Source of the DNA: UBA5972 sp964567685
GTDB taxonomy: Bacteria; Pseudomonadota; Alphaproteobacteria; Rhodobacterales; Rhodobacteraceae
Assembly (NCBI GenBank): GCA_964567685.1
Contig: CAZMNO010000014.1
Location: forward strand, 1 to 64,000
Reading direction: 5' to 3'
Length of the DNA stretch: 64,000 nt
Shown one piece after another: positions 34,993 to 43,237 of the stretch. Below the pieces are notes generated by a model. It saw nothing but the letters and a program-made list of their open reading frames with translations, searched no databases and was not told the origin of the DNA. Each line of letters starts with the position of its first letter. Positions within the stretch are counted from its first letter, which is position 1. The position numbers and the translations under genes were made by a program.

Positions 34993-35387
34993 GTGAGATG
35001 CATGACCGACGCATTGGGAAACCTTGTGGACTTTCGCCTGATGCCGGGACAGGCACACGACCTTCGAGCCGTGCCGGAAATGATTGAGGGGCTCAACGCT
35101 GATCACCTGCTCGCGGATCGTGCCTTCGATGCCGACTGGTTGCGCGTTGCCCTTTCGGAACGCGAAATCACTCCTGTCATCCCGCCAAAATCCAACCGAC
35201 GTTTCCCTGCTGATTTTGACAAGGACACCTACAAATGGCGTCACCTGATCGAGAATCACTTCGGAAAACTCAAGGAAAACAGAGGCATCGCTATGCGATC
35301 ATGCAAGACTGACCAGAGCTTCAAAGCCTTCATCTCAATCGCCGCCACTCTCATTCAGATCAAATGAACGTCAACAGGCCATAGTGA
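34993..35387 (+). mobile_element. IS5-family transposase 3' part with right end
   Basis: A 124-codon frame encodes the C-terminal DDE half of an IS5/IS427-type transposase: MTDALGNLVDFRLMPGQAHD, LLADRAFDADWLR (catalytic Asp), PPKSNRRFP and YKWRHLIENHFGKLKENRGIA (catalytic Glu). The N-terminal part and left end are missing. After the TGA, AACGTCAACAGGCC resembles the terminal repeat of these elements. It is a truncated, probably immobile insertion sequence. Confidence 0.8.
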
Positions 35388-35692
35388 AAACCATAGTTTT
35401 TGTGCCCTTTTATCCATTTGGACGTGACCAGATGCAATCGTACGGGCTGTCGAGAGGTTTTCAGGACTGGCGTTTAATAGTGTCTCTAAACCTCCGATAA
35501 GACTGCAGAATAAACCCCATCTTTCGCTGAAGTTTATGTCAAACTGATTTGCACTGAATTTTTGTTCTAGGACAGTGACTGCAGCTCAAAACCTGTGGGT
35601 CTTCGTGCCGTGTCTCCCTTGACATAGCCGTGCTGAAGTGATTAGTTTCGCACGCCGCATGATCCAGTACGAACAGGCTTCGATACTTGGTG
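35388..35692. other. Gene-free stretch after IS remnant
   Basis: About 305 bases with low G+C and no convincing frame or RNA gene. Confidence 0.35.
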
Positions 35693-35980
35693 TTATCGTT
35701 TTCGTTTCCGCGTGCGAGCTTTAAGGGCTCGACGCTGTTTGCGGTTCAGGCGCGGGCTGTGCGATGGCGAAACGGGACGTTCGATCATGATGGTTTCGAC
35801 CCCGGGATATTCCTCCCCTTGATATCGGTATTCTGTAACGTTCTGGAGCACCCCAGCGGCTGAACAATCTTTTCGGATCGTTTCCCGGTCTTGTTCCGTC
35901 CAATCATGCTGTTCGGCATAATCCAGGTCTTCAGAAATGCCTCGACCTTGGTCTGGGGGCTCACGCGAGATACCCACCAC
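35693..35980 (-). CDS. Hypothetical basic-tailed protein (95 aa)
   Basis: Not recognised. A GTG-initiated frame with an acidic first half (GRGISEDLDYAEQHDWTEQDRETI) and a very basic tail (RLNRKQRRALKARTRKRKR). An overlapping minus-strand frame reaching 36123 shares the junction NVWWVSR, so the gene may once have been longer and is now frameshifted. No ribosome site is evident. It lies in the decayed region and could itself be a remnant. Confidence 0.3.
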   Translation of the reverse strand: MVGISREPPDQGRGISEDLDYAEQHDWTEQDRETIRKDCSAAGVLQNVTEYRYQGEEYPGVETIMIERPVSPSHSPRLNRKQRRALKARTRKRKR

Positions 35981-36238
35981 ACGTTTGGTATGGTTGTTTC
36001 TGATATCAATAGCTCAGTCTTTCCAAGTATTCCGACAATATTGTTCGAAATTGGATCTTCTATCACTTCATTTGCACTGGTGATCGTAGTCTGGCTGGCT
36101 ATTATTGGCTGCATCCGTGACATATTTTCAAAAAGTGACAGATGATAATAACAACAAATCCTTTCGGCTTATGGCTTTTAGGAGAGTGTCGCTTATTATC
36201 GAGTTTTACCAAGTTTTTCCCTGAGTAAGCAAAATCCA

Positions 36239-36415
36239 TCAATCGGCTGTCCAGCGACCACCGATCAACAGGGACGATCCGGTTACCAGTGCTGAGGCGC
36301 CAGAGGCGAGGTAGACGACGGCACCCACTATGTCTTCAATCTGGCCGGGACGCTCAAGCTTGATTTTTTCTTCAATCCAACAACGGCGGTCGAGGTTGAT
36401 CCCTTCGGTAATTCC
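36239..36415 (-). pseudogene. SDR-family oxidoreductase C-terminal remnant
   Basis: About 58 residues matching the tail of short-chain dehydrogenases: NLDRRCWIEEKIKLERPGQIEDIVGAVVYLAS, ALVTGSSLLIGGRWTAD. The Rossmann fold and catalytic Ser-Tyr-Lys part are absent. It ends the decayed region immediately before the gap gene. Confidence 0.65.
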
Positions 36416-36513
36416 GGGTTGGTTGCAGATATGCGGTTGTTTCTGCAGAGCAAAGGCCGTTGAAATGAATGCAAGGGCGGAAATTTTCTCATGCCCCGGA
36501 AAAGAGGTGTTCA

Positions 36514-37515
36514 ATGGCTGCGCGCAGTATCAAAATTGCAATCAATGGTTTTGGGCGGATTGGCCGGACGCTTTTGCGTATCCTGCACCAGTCAGGTGCG
36601 CCCGAAGGGTTTGAGGTTGTGGCGATCAATGACATAGAGCCGTTGGAAACCTGCGCCTACCTTTTCCAGTATGACAGCGTCTTTGGCCCTTTTCAGGGAA
36701 GCGTTGACACGGCTCCGGGGACGTTGATTCTTGATGGCAGGCCGGTGGCTTTTTACAATGTTGGCGATATCTCAGGGCTTGATCTGGCGGGTGTTGATGT
36801 GGTGATGGAATGCACCGGTATGGTCGACACCACTGAAATTGCCAACCGGGGACTCAGCGCGGGGGCAGAAGGTGTGCTGATCTCGGGGCCCTCTGATGTT
36901 GCCGATGTAACCTTGGTTCTTGGTGCGAATGAGGAGTACCTTGCCGATCACCGGATCGTTTCAAACGCATCCTGCACCACAAATGCGCTGGCACCGTTGC
37001 TGAAGGTGCTGGATGAAGCGTTTGGCATCGAAAGCGGGCACATGACCACAGTTCATTGTTATACCGGCAGCCAGCCGACCGTCGACAAACCGCGGGGTAA
37101 TCTGGCGCGCAGCCGGGCGGCGGCTTTGTCGATGGTGCCGACGACGACCAGCGCGCAGCGATTGGTGGATTTGGTGTTGCCGGCACTCAAGGGCCGGATC
37201 GAGGGGCGGGCGATCAGAGTGCCGACCGCAAGCGTTTCGGCGATTGACCTGACTTTGCAGACGCAGAAGCTGGCAACTATTGAGAGTGCGAATGCTGCTA
37301 TCAAGAAAGCGGCCAAGGATAACGCAGTGATCAGCTGGATTGATCAACCGCTCGTCTCTTGCGATCTGCGCGCGCGACCTGAATCGATCATCATTTCAGA
37401 GCGCGAAACTTCGGTTTCCGTCGGTGGCATGCTCAGGGTCTTTGGCTGGTACGACAACGAGTGGGGATTTTCCTGCCGGATGCTCGATATGGCCCGCCTG
37501 ATGGCAAGCCGGTAA
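36514..37515 (+). CDS. gap: Type I glyceraldehyde-3-phosphate dehydrogenase
   Basis: A 333-residue NAD-dependent dehydrogenase. The ATG of MAARSIKIAINGFGRIGRT follows AAGAGG; the longer frame from 36469 is unlikely. The nucleotide-binding GFGRIGR, Asp of AINDIE (NAD preference), catalytic Cys in SNASCTTN and His in TTVHCYTGS are present, as is the C-terminal WYDNEWGFSCRMLD. It is somewhat divergent from housekeeping enzymes (YDSVFGPFQGSV, GPSDVADVTLVLGAN), so it may be a secondary paralogue. No glycolytic neighbours are present. It lies next to a decayed ars locus, but shows no ArsJ partner. Confidence 0.88.
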   Translation: MAARSIKIAINGFGRIGRTLLRILHQSGAPEGFEVVAINDIEPLETCAYLFQYDSVFGPFQGSVDTAPGTLILDGRPVAFYNVGDISGLDLAGVDVVMECTGMVDTTEIANRGLSAGAEGVLISGPSDVADVTLVLGANEEYLADHRIVSNASCTTNALAPLLKVLDEAFGIESGHMTTVHCYTGSQPTVDKPRGNLARSRAAALSMVPTTTSAQRLVDLVLPALKGRIEGRAIRVPTASVSAIDLTLQTQKLATIESANAAIKKAAKDNAVISWIDQPLVSCDLRARPESIIISERETSVSVGGMLRVFGWYDNEWGFSCRMLDMARLMASR

Positions 37516-37520
37516 AAGAA

Positions 37521-37552
37521 AGCCCGCGCGAGCCAGGTAGGCTGCGCGGGCT
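37521..37552 (+). terminator. GC-rich hairpin after gap
   Basis: AGCCCGCGC and GCGCGGGCT pair (9 bp) around a 14-base loop directly after the gap stop codon. It is followed by GATTTG rather than a strong T-tract. Confidence 0.6.
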
Positions 37553-37564
37553 GATTTGCCTGTT

Positions 37565-37591
37565 ATCCGGCCCGTATTATGCGGGCCGGAT
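37565..37591 (-). terminator. Hairpin after the NCS2 permease
   Basis: ATCCGGCCCG and CGGGCCGGAT form a perfect 10-bp stem with a 7-base loop, 13 bases beyond the permease stop on the minus strand. Together with the gap hairpin it insulates the two convergent genes. Confidence 0.55.
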
Positions 37592-37603
37592 GGCTGTTAC
37601 GGA

Positions 37604-39013
37604 TCAGGCGCCATCTCCGGCGTGCCCACCCGAAACCTCGTCTGTTGACCCATCGGACATTTCTTCCGGCAGGACCAGATTGAGGATGATGGCGATCAGA
37701 GCTGCCGGCAGCAGACCGCTGGTCATCAGGATACGCAATGTATCGGGCAGGTACTGAACTGCTCCCGGTTCCAGCTGCAGGCCAAGACCCACAGACAGTG
37801 AGATCGCGAAGATCACCATGTTTCGGCGGTTCCAGTCGACATCAGACAGCATCGAAATGCCCGCTGCGACGACCATACCGAACATGACGATAACACCGCC
37901 ACCCAGCACTTCAATCGGGACAGTGCGGATGACGGCACCGACTTTCGGGATCAGCCCGCAGATGATCAGGAAGATCGCGCCGTAAGTGACCACATGGCGT
38001 GACATCACGCCGGTCATGGCAACAAGCCCGACATTCTGGCTGAACGAGGTGTTTGGCAGGCCGCCAAAAAGGCCGGCAACTGCCGTGCCGATGCCGTCTG
38101 CATAGGTCGCGCCCTGGATCTCTTCTTCGGTTGCTTCACGACCGGCGCCGCCTTTGGTGATACCGGATACATCGCCCACAGTTTCAATCGCCGAGATGAA
38201 TGCCATCAGGCAGAACCCGATAATCGCAGCGGCTGAAAACTCGAACCCGTATTTGAAGGGCGACGGCAGGGCAAATGAAGCAGCACGGCTCCAGGAGGTG
38301 CCGATAGCCTCAAATGACAGCATACCGATGAGGAGTGCGTAGATATAGCCAACGATCAGACCGATCAGAACGGCCGAAATCGACAGCATGCCGCGTGTGT
38401 AGAACTTGAGACCCAGGGTCACGAAGATCACCACAAGGGCAGCTGACCAGTTCAGGAGCGAGCCGTATTCAGGTTTGCCAATCGCCGGAACACCGCCAGC
38501 GGCGTATTGAATGCCGACTTTCACCAGCGCCAACCCGATCATCATAACCACAAGGCCAGTGACCAATGGTGGCAGCGCAAAGCGGATTCTGCCGATGAAC
38601 GTGCCAAGCAAGGCATGGAACAGCCCACCGATGATCACGCCGGTGAAAAGGGCGGCAAGGCCGTCAACACCTTTACCCGCCACCAGTGGAATCATGATTG
38701 GCAGGAAGGCAAAGCTTGTACCTTGAACGATTGGCAAAGCCGCGCCAACCGGCCCGATTGTGATTGTCTGCAACAGCGTGGCGATCCCGGCAAACAGCAT
38801 GGACATCTGGATGAGATACAAGAGTTGCGGAAAATCCGGCGAGTTGGACCCAAATCCAAACCCTGCCGCACCGGCAACGATGATCGCTGGTGTCACGTTG
38901 GACACGAACATCGCCAGCACATGCTGAATGCCAAGCGGAACCGCATTGCCTATCGGTGGTGTGAAATTAGGGTCGCGTAGTTCAGCCGCTGTCCCTATTG
39001 AATTGTCAGCCAT
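37604..39013 (-). CDS. NCS2-family purine (urate/xanthine) permease
   Basis: A 469-residue membrane transporter with about 14 hydrophobic segments. NCS2 signatures: GIQHVLAMFVSNVTPAIIV, PIVQGTSFAFLPIM, the FISAIETVGDVSGI motif with the substrate-contacting Glu, GLFGGLPNTSFSQNVGLVAMTGVMSR (the QNxG motif) and VLGGGVIVMFGMVVAAGI. These match xanthine/uric acid members (XanQ/UacT/PucJ) rather than uracil. It is co-oriented with allA and close to puuD, supporting urate uptake by H+ or Na+ symport. Confidence 0.88.
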   Translation of the reverse strand: MADNSIGTAAELRDPNFTPPIGNAVPLGIQHVLAMFVSNVTPAIIVAGAAGFGFGSNSPDFPQLLYLIQMSMLFAGIATLLQTITIGPVGAALPIVQGTSFAFLPIMIPLVAGKGVDGLAALFTGVIIGGLFHALLGTFIGRIRFALPPLVTGLVVMMIGLALVKVGIQYAAGGVPAIGKPEYGSLLNWSAALVVIFVTLGLKFYTRGMLSISAVLIGLIVGYIYALLIGMLSFEAIGTSWSRAASFALPSPFKYGFEFSAAAIIGFCLMAFISAIETVGDVSGITKGGAGREATEEEIQGATYADGIGTAVAGLFGGLPNTSFSQNVGLVAMTGVMSRHVVTYGAIFLIICGLIPKVGAVIRTVPIEVLGGGVIVMFGMVVAAGISMLSDVDWNRRNMVIFAISLSVGLGLQLEPGAVQYLPDTLRILMTSGLLPAALIAIILNLVLPEEMSDGSTDEVSGGHAGDGA

Positions 39014-39113
39014 GGATTAAATCCTCCCCTGTGACTGGTTTCATGCGCCGCTCGTTTGTGTCGGCTTGGTTACTTCGGTGATCAGGTTGCTGCCCTGATT
39101 CTGTTGTTTTTGA

Positions 39114-39620
39114 TTAGTCGCCTTCCTGTTCCTTGGGATCGATGACTGAATAGGGTTCTTCAAACCGGTATTCGTCAAGGTTTTTACCCGGACCGATGCG
39201 GTCAACGACCGCAAAGAGGCCCGGCGCTTTGAGGGGTGTCAGCACCCCGTGCCAAACACCCCGATGGAAATTGATGGCCTGACCGGGTTCGCTCAGAAAC
39301 GCTTGCGGTGCCTCGGGCGTTTCATTGTTGTCGGTGGCGGCAATGACCAGAAAACCGGTCTGGCTGAGCGGGATAAATGCTTGGCTACCGCTCGGGTGAC
39401 GTTCGACCAGATCGAATTGATAAGGCAGGCTGCGAATCTTGGCGTCAAAGATGCTGATCCCGGCGCGCCCGTCGCTGAAATCGAGTTTTGCCCGGTCGTG
39501 ATAGCGCTCGCACATGCCCTCGTTGATGAGAGCATCGGGTTTGCCTGAAACCTCCAATACATCGCCAAACGGCGCAAATGCCTCGGCGGTCAAAGGTTTT
39601 GGAATGATAATGAGTGACAT
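39114..39620 (-). CDS. allA: Ureidoglycolate lyase
   Basis: A 168-residue cupin-type enzyme that splits ureidoglycolate into glyoxylate and urea at the end of purine breakdown. Family segments: PLTAEAFAPFGDVLE, RSLPYQFDLVERHPSGSQAFIPL, INFHRGVWHGVLTPL and FAVVDRIGPGKNLDEY. The metal-ligand His pair lies in the FHRGVWH stretch. It is upstream of the permease gene on the same strand with a 100-base gap. The intermediate steps (allantoinase, allantoicase) are not encoded in this window. Confidence 0.92.
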   Translation of the reverse strand: MSLIIIPKPLTAEAFAPFGDVLEVSGKPDALINEGMCERYHDRAKLDFSDGRAGISIFDAKIRSLPYQFDLVERHPSGSQAFIPLSQTGFLVIAATDNNETPEAPQAFLSEPGQAINFHRGVWHGVLTPLKAPGLFAVVDRIGPGKNLDEYRFEEPYSVIDPKEQEGD

Positions 39621-39764
39621 CAGTAACTACAAAACATCAGGCTGCCCCGGTTTGGAACCTGGTCAGGAACAATCCGGATGTTCCGCGACCAATTTCGCTT
39701 TGTTTACAGCAAATAAGGTCGAAAGACTCTTCGGATGTTTTTGAAAGTGTTTCAGAGGTTTTCG

Positions 39765-40691
39765 TCATAACCCCTTCATGCTGTGTTTGAGGGCGGTGTT
39801 AATGCGGTCGACCATGAAGTCGATGAACAGGCGGGTCTTCGGGTCTTGATGACGGCGGTGGGTGTAAAGGCAGGCCAGACTGACGGAAACCGGAGGGGTT
39901 TCGGTCAACACCGGCAGTAGGGCACCACTTTTGATGTGTTCGGCAACTTCAAACAGTGGCTTCTGAATGATGCCATGCCCGGCCAGGGCCCATCCGGTCA
40001 GAACATCGCCATCATCGGATTCAAAAGGGCCGGTGACGGCGAATTTTCGGACGCCGTTTTCGGTGTTGAGCGACCATTGAAACTCGGACGAGCCGGGAAA
40101 CCTAAGGTTTAGGCAGTCATGCGCGCCGCTGACCAGATCGTCAGGAGTTGCCGGTATCCCTTTGTTGCTGAGGTAAGACGGTGCGACGCAGAGAACACGC
40201 GGGCAATCGGCGATTTTGCGAATTCTGAGATTTGAATCCTCCGGCACGCCAAGAAAGAAGGCGACATCGAGTCCTTCAGCGGTGATATCCACCCCCCGGT
40301 CAGACAGACGCATCCGAACGTCGATCATCGGGTATTCCTGTTTGAATTCAGGAACCTGTGGGGCAATCAGGCGGCGGCCGATCCCCAGTGGTGCCGCAAC
40401 ATAGAGCGATCCGCGTGGCGATTGCGTTACGCTGCTGACCTCGGCTTCGGCCTTATCGATGGCTTCGATGATCTGGCAGGCACCCGAATAAAATATCCGA
40501 CCCTGTTCAGTCGGGTTGAGCATCCGTGTTGTGCGCTGGAAGAGGCGGACCTGAAGGTGATCTTCGAGTTGCGAGATCCGGGCCGATGCGACTGCTGGCG
40601 AAATCCGCTGATCGCGTGCGGCAGCTGACATGTTGCCAAGTTCATAGACACGGACGAAAGTACGGATATTGTCAAAATAGGACATCGCCAT
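39765..40691 (-). CDS. LysR-family regulator of the urate genes
   Basis: A 308-residue LysR regulator with one N-terminal HTH (IRTFVRVYELGNMSAAARDQRISPAVASARISQLEDHLQVRLFQRTTR) and a substrate-binding domain. It is divergent from puuD over a 99-base region and lies beside allA, so it probably controls urate catabolism. Start may be the ATG of MAMSYF or the second Met two codons later. Confidence 0.88.
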   Translation of the reverse strand: MAMSYFDNIRTFVRVYELGNMSAAARDQRISPAVASARISQLEDHLQVRLFQRTTRMLNPTEQGRIFYSGACQIIEAIDKAEAEVSSVTQSPRGSLYVAAPLGIGRRLIAPQVPEFKQEYPMIDVRMRLSDRGVDITAEGLDVAFFLGVPEDSNLRIRKIADCPRVLCVAPSYLSNKGIPATPDDLVSGAHDCLNLRFPGSSEFQWSLNTENGVRKFAVTGPFESDDGDVLTGWALAGHGIIQKPLFEVAEHIKSGALLPVLTETPPVSVSLACLYTHRRHQDPKTRLFIDFMVDRINTALKHSMKGL

Positions 40692-40790
40692 TCTTCGCTA
40701 TTTTTTGAAGCTGTTGAGCTTTTTTATCTAATACAGGAAAATAAGGCGATCCGCTAGTTTGCGCGTGAAAGACGGAAAGAGGAAACGATC

Positions 40791-42050
40791 ATGTATGATT
40801 TTGCTGTCATCTGGGAATGGATCGCCCTTGGCGTTCGCTGGTTGCATGTGATCACCGGGATCGCCTGGATCGGCTCGTCTTTCTATTTCATCGCGCTTGA
40901 TCTGGGGCTGCGGCAGGCACCCAACATGCCCGCTGGCGCGCATGGAGAGGAGTGGCAGGTGCATGGCGGTGGGTTTTATCACGTTCAGAAGTATCTGGTC
41001 GCGCCAGAGGCGATGCCGGATCACCTGACCTGGTTCAAATGGGAAAGCTATTCGACCTGGCTGTCGGGGGCTGTTCTTCTGATGATCGTCTACTGGGCCG
41101 GGGCCGAGCTTTATCTGATTGACGCTGAAAAGGCCGATCTTGCGGTCTGGCAGGGGATATTGATATCCGCCGCGTCGCTGACCATTGGCTGGCTGGTTTA
41201 CGATTTCCTGTGCAAAGGCGGTTTGGGGGAAAAGCCGACATTTCTGATGATCCTTCTCTTCGTGCTGCTGGTGGCAATGGCCTGGGGCTACAATCAGGTG
41301 TTCACCGGGCGTGCCGCGCTTTTGCATCTGGGCGCGTTTACCGCGACGATCATGTCGGCGAACGTGTTCTTCATCATCATTCCCAACCAGAAAATCGTGG
41401 TTGAGGATCTGAAAGCGGGGCGCACGCCCGATCCGAAATACGGCAAGATCGCCAAACTCAGATCAACCCATAACAACTACCTGACCCTGCCGGTTCTGTT
41501 CCTGATGCTCAGCAACCATTACCCGCTGGCATTTGCGACCGATTATAACTGGCTGATCGCGGCGCTGGTGTTTCTGATGGGGGTTTCGATCCGCCACTAT
41601 TTCAACTCGCTTCACGCGCGCAAAGGGGATCCGAAATGGACATGGCTGATCGCGGCGGTTCTGTTCCTGGCAATCATGTGGCTGTCGACCGCCCCGATGT
41701 TTCAGGAAATCGAGGATGAAGATGCGCGTGCACTGACCGAAACCGAACAGGTGTTTGCCAGTGCGGAAGGCTTCGAAGAGGTGAATGACATTGTCCTTGG
41801 CCGCTGCTCAATGTGCCATGCGCGTGAACCATTTTATGAGGGGATCCGCTGGGCCCCGAAGGGTGTGTTACTGGAAACCACCAAGGATATCGCGATGGCA
41901 GCGAAGCAGGTTTACCTGCAGGCCGGGATCAGCCACGCGATGCCACCCGCCAATGTGAGTTATATGGAGCCGGAAGAACGCCGCATCATCGCACGCTGGT
42001 ACAGGGCAGCGGCGAAAGATCTGCCAATGCGATTGGCTGCCAGCCACTGA
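40791..42050 (+). CDS. puuD: Membrane urate hydroxylase with cytochrome c domain
   Basis: A 419-residue integral membrane enzyme of the PuuD type (DUF989) that oxidises urate to 5-hydroxyisourate without H2O2 formation. About eight or nine hydrophobic helices start with WEWIALGVRWLHVITGIAWIGSSF, followed by a C-terminal cytochrome c domain with CSMCH (in LGRCSMCHAREPFYEG) and a Met region (ISHAMPPANVSYMEPEERR). GGAAAGAGGAAACGATC provides a strong ribosome site. Electrons pass to the respiratory chain through the haem. Neighbouring permease and AllA complete a partial urate module. Confidence 0.92.
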   Translation: MYDFAVIWEWIALGVRWLHVITGIAWIGSSFYFIALDLGLRQAPNMPAGAHGEEWQVHGGGFYHVQKYLVAPEAMPDHLTWFKWESYSTWLSGAVLLMIVYWAGAELYLIDAEKADLAVWQGILISAASLTIGWLVYDFLCKGGLGEKPTFLMILLFVLLVAMAWGYNQVFTGRAALLHLGAFTATIMSANVFFIIIPNQKIVVEDLKAGRTPDPKYGKIAKLRSTHNNYLTLPVLFLMLSNHYPLAFATDYNWLIAALVFLMGVSIRHYFNSLHARKGDPKWTWLIAAVLFLAIMWLSTAPMFQEIEDEDARALTETEQVFASAEGFEEVNDIVLGRCSMCHAREPFYEGIRWAPKGVLLETTKDIAMAAKQVYLQAGISHAMPPANVSYMEPEERRIIARWYRAAAKDLPMRLAASH

Positions 42051-42077
42051 GACCAGCCTTCGTTCTGGCCAAACGCG

Positions 42078-43226
42078 CTAACCAGCTAGTTGGTCCACGA
42101 TCTCCAAATGCTGAGCGATGCCATCAACGGTGGTCATCCAGCGCTCCACCAGTTTGGGATCGGCCGGTGCTGCCGATACGCCCGGGGCAATCTCGCCGTT
42201 CAGGACCGCTTCAATGGCCAGCGACAGAGAGATCGAAACGAGTTGCGCCATAGCAGTGCCCTTTTCGTTACCATGCGCATCCATCACATAGGTTTTGTGA
42301 TAGACCGCTTTGCCATCCTTTTCCGCTTTCAGCGACACGCACAGAACAACACGATCCGGTTCGCCATCCTCATAGGCGTTTTCGCGCCAGAACTGATCTG
42401 ACATTTCGGTCAGTCTGGCTTCGCCGGTGTCCCCGCTGAGCGTCTCAACCTCGTCAAAGACATCCGACCAGGCATCGGCCCAGCCATTGAGGCGCAGAGT
42501 GCCGCGCACGAATTGCCTGACCGGCCAGGCAGGATCGAACGAATAGTCCTCCATGAACGGAAGGGAGTCGCGGTTGGGATAAACCTCGAAACTTTCGCCG
42601 CTGGGCAAGGGTGCCAGATAATGGCTGATCGCATCCCAGGGCCGCGCAACATTGAGTTCTTCGAACTCGGCGATTGATCGCGACGGCGAGCGGAGGGCTT
42701 TTAGCACCCCGAGTGGAGACCACGAAAACTTGTAACGAAACGGGTTTTCGTATTTTGGAATGCCGCCGCAATACGAGATGAAAGAGAGCGCGTTGGAAGG
42801 GTCATAAGCTTCTGAGGCACGATAGTCGGCCACCAGCCAATGCGCCATTGAATGATCGATACCGGGATCAAGCCCCACCTCGTTCACGCAGCAGACACCG
42901 GCGGATTTTGCCTTGCCGTCAAGTGCCCGCATTTCCGGAGCGATGTAGGAAGACGAAACGAAATTGGCACCCTTTGAGATGCAAAGTTCGGCCAGCGGTA
43001 CATGCCAGTCACCCGGAAGCATCGAAACTAGCACATCACCCGATGCCAGCTCGGCACTGATCGCCTCCATCGAAAACGCTTTGATATTGTCGGTCAGATC
43101 GCCAACCGCCTCTTGCGCCTTTTCGGTGGTGCGGTTCCAGACGACAACGTCGTGACCGGCCTTTATCAGGCGTCTGAGGCCGGGGATTGCGGAAAGACCG
43201 GTGCCGACCCAGTGAATTTTTGCCAT
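42078..43226 (-). CDS. Saccharopine dehydrogenase (glutamate-forming type)
   Basis: A 382-residue LYS9-like oxidoreductase. The N-terminal nucleotide-binding region is KIHWVGTGLSAIPGLRRLIKAG, then VSMLPGDWHVPLAELCISKGANFVSSSY, VNEVGLDPGIDHSMAH and the saccharopine C-domain (SFISYCGGIP, NPFRYKFSWSPLGVLKAL). It would convert saccharopine to alpha-aminoadipate semialdehyde plus glutamate. GAAGGAGAAG precedes the start, 11 bases after the partner gene. Together they form a bacterial lysine-degradation pair known from some Rhodobacterales. Confidence 0.88.
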   Translation of the reverse strand: MAKIHWVGTGLSAIPGLRRLIKAGHDVVVWNRTTEKAQEAVGDLTDNIKAFSMEAISAELASGDVLVSMLPGDWHVPLAELCISKGANFVSSSYIAPEMRALDGKAKSAGVCCVNEVGLDPGIDHSMAHWLVADYRASEAYDPSNALSFISYCGGIPKYENPFRYKFSWSPLGVLKALRSPSRSIAEFEELNVARPWDAISHYLAPLPSGESFEVYPNRDSLPFMEDYSFDPAWPVRQFVRGTLRLNGWADAWSDVFDEVETLSGDTGEARLTEMSDQFWRENAYEDGEPDRVVLCVSLKAEKDGKAVYHKTYVMDAHGNEKGTAMAQLVSISLSLAIEAVLNGEIAPGVSAAPADPKLVERWMTTVDGIAQHLEIVDQLAG

Positions 43227-43237
43227 TTTCTTCTCCT

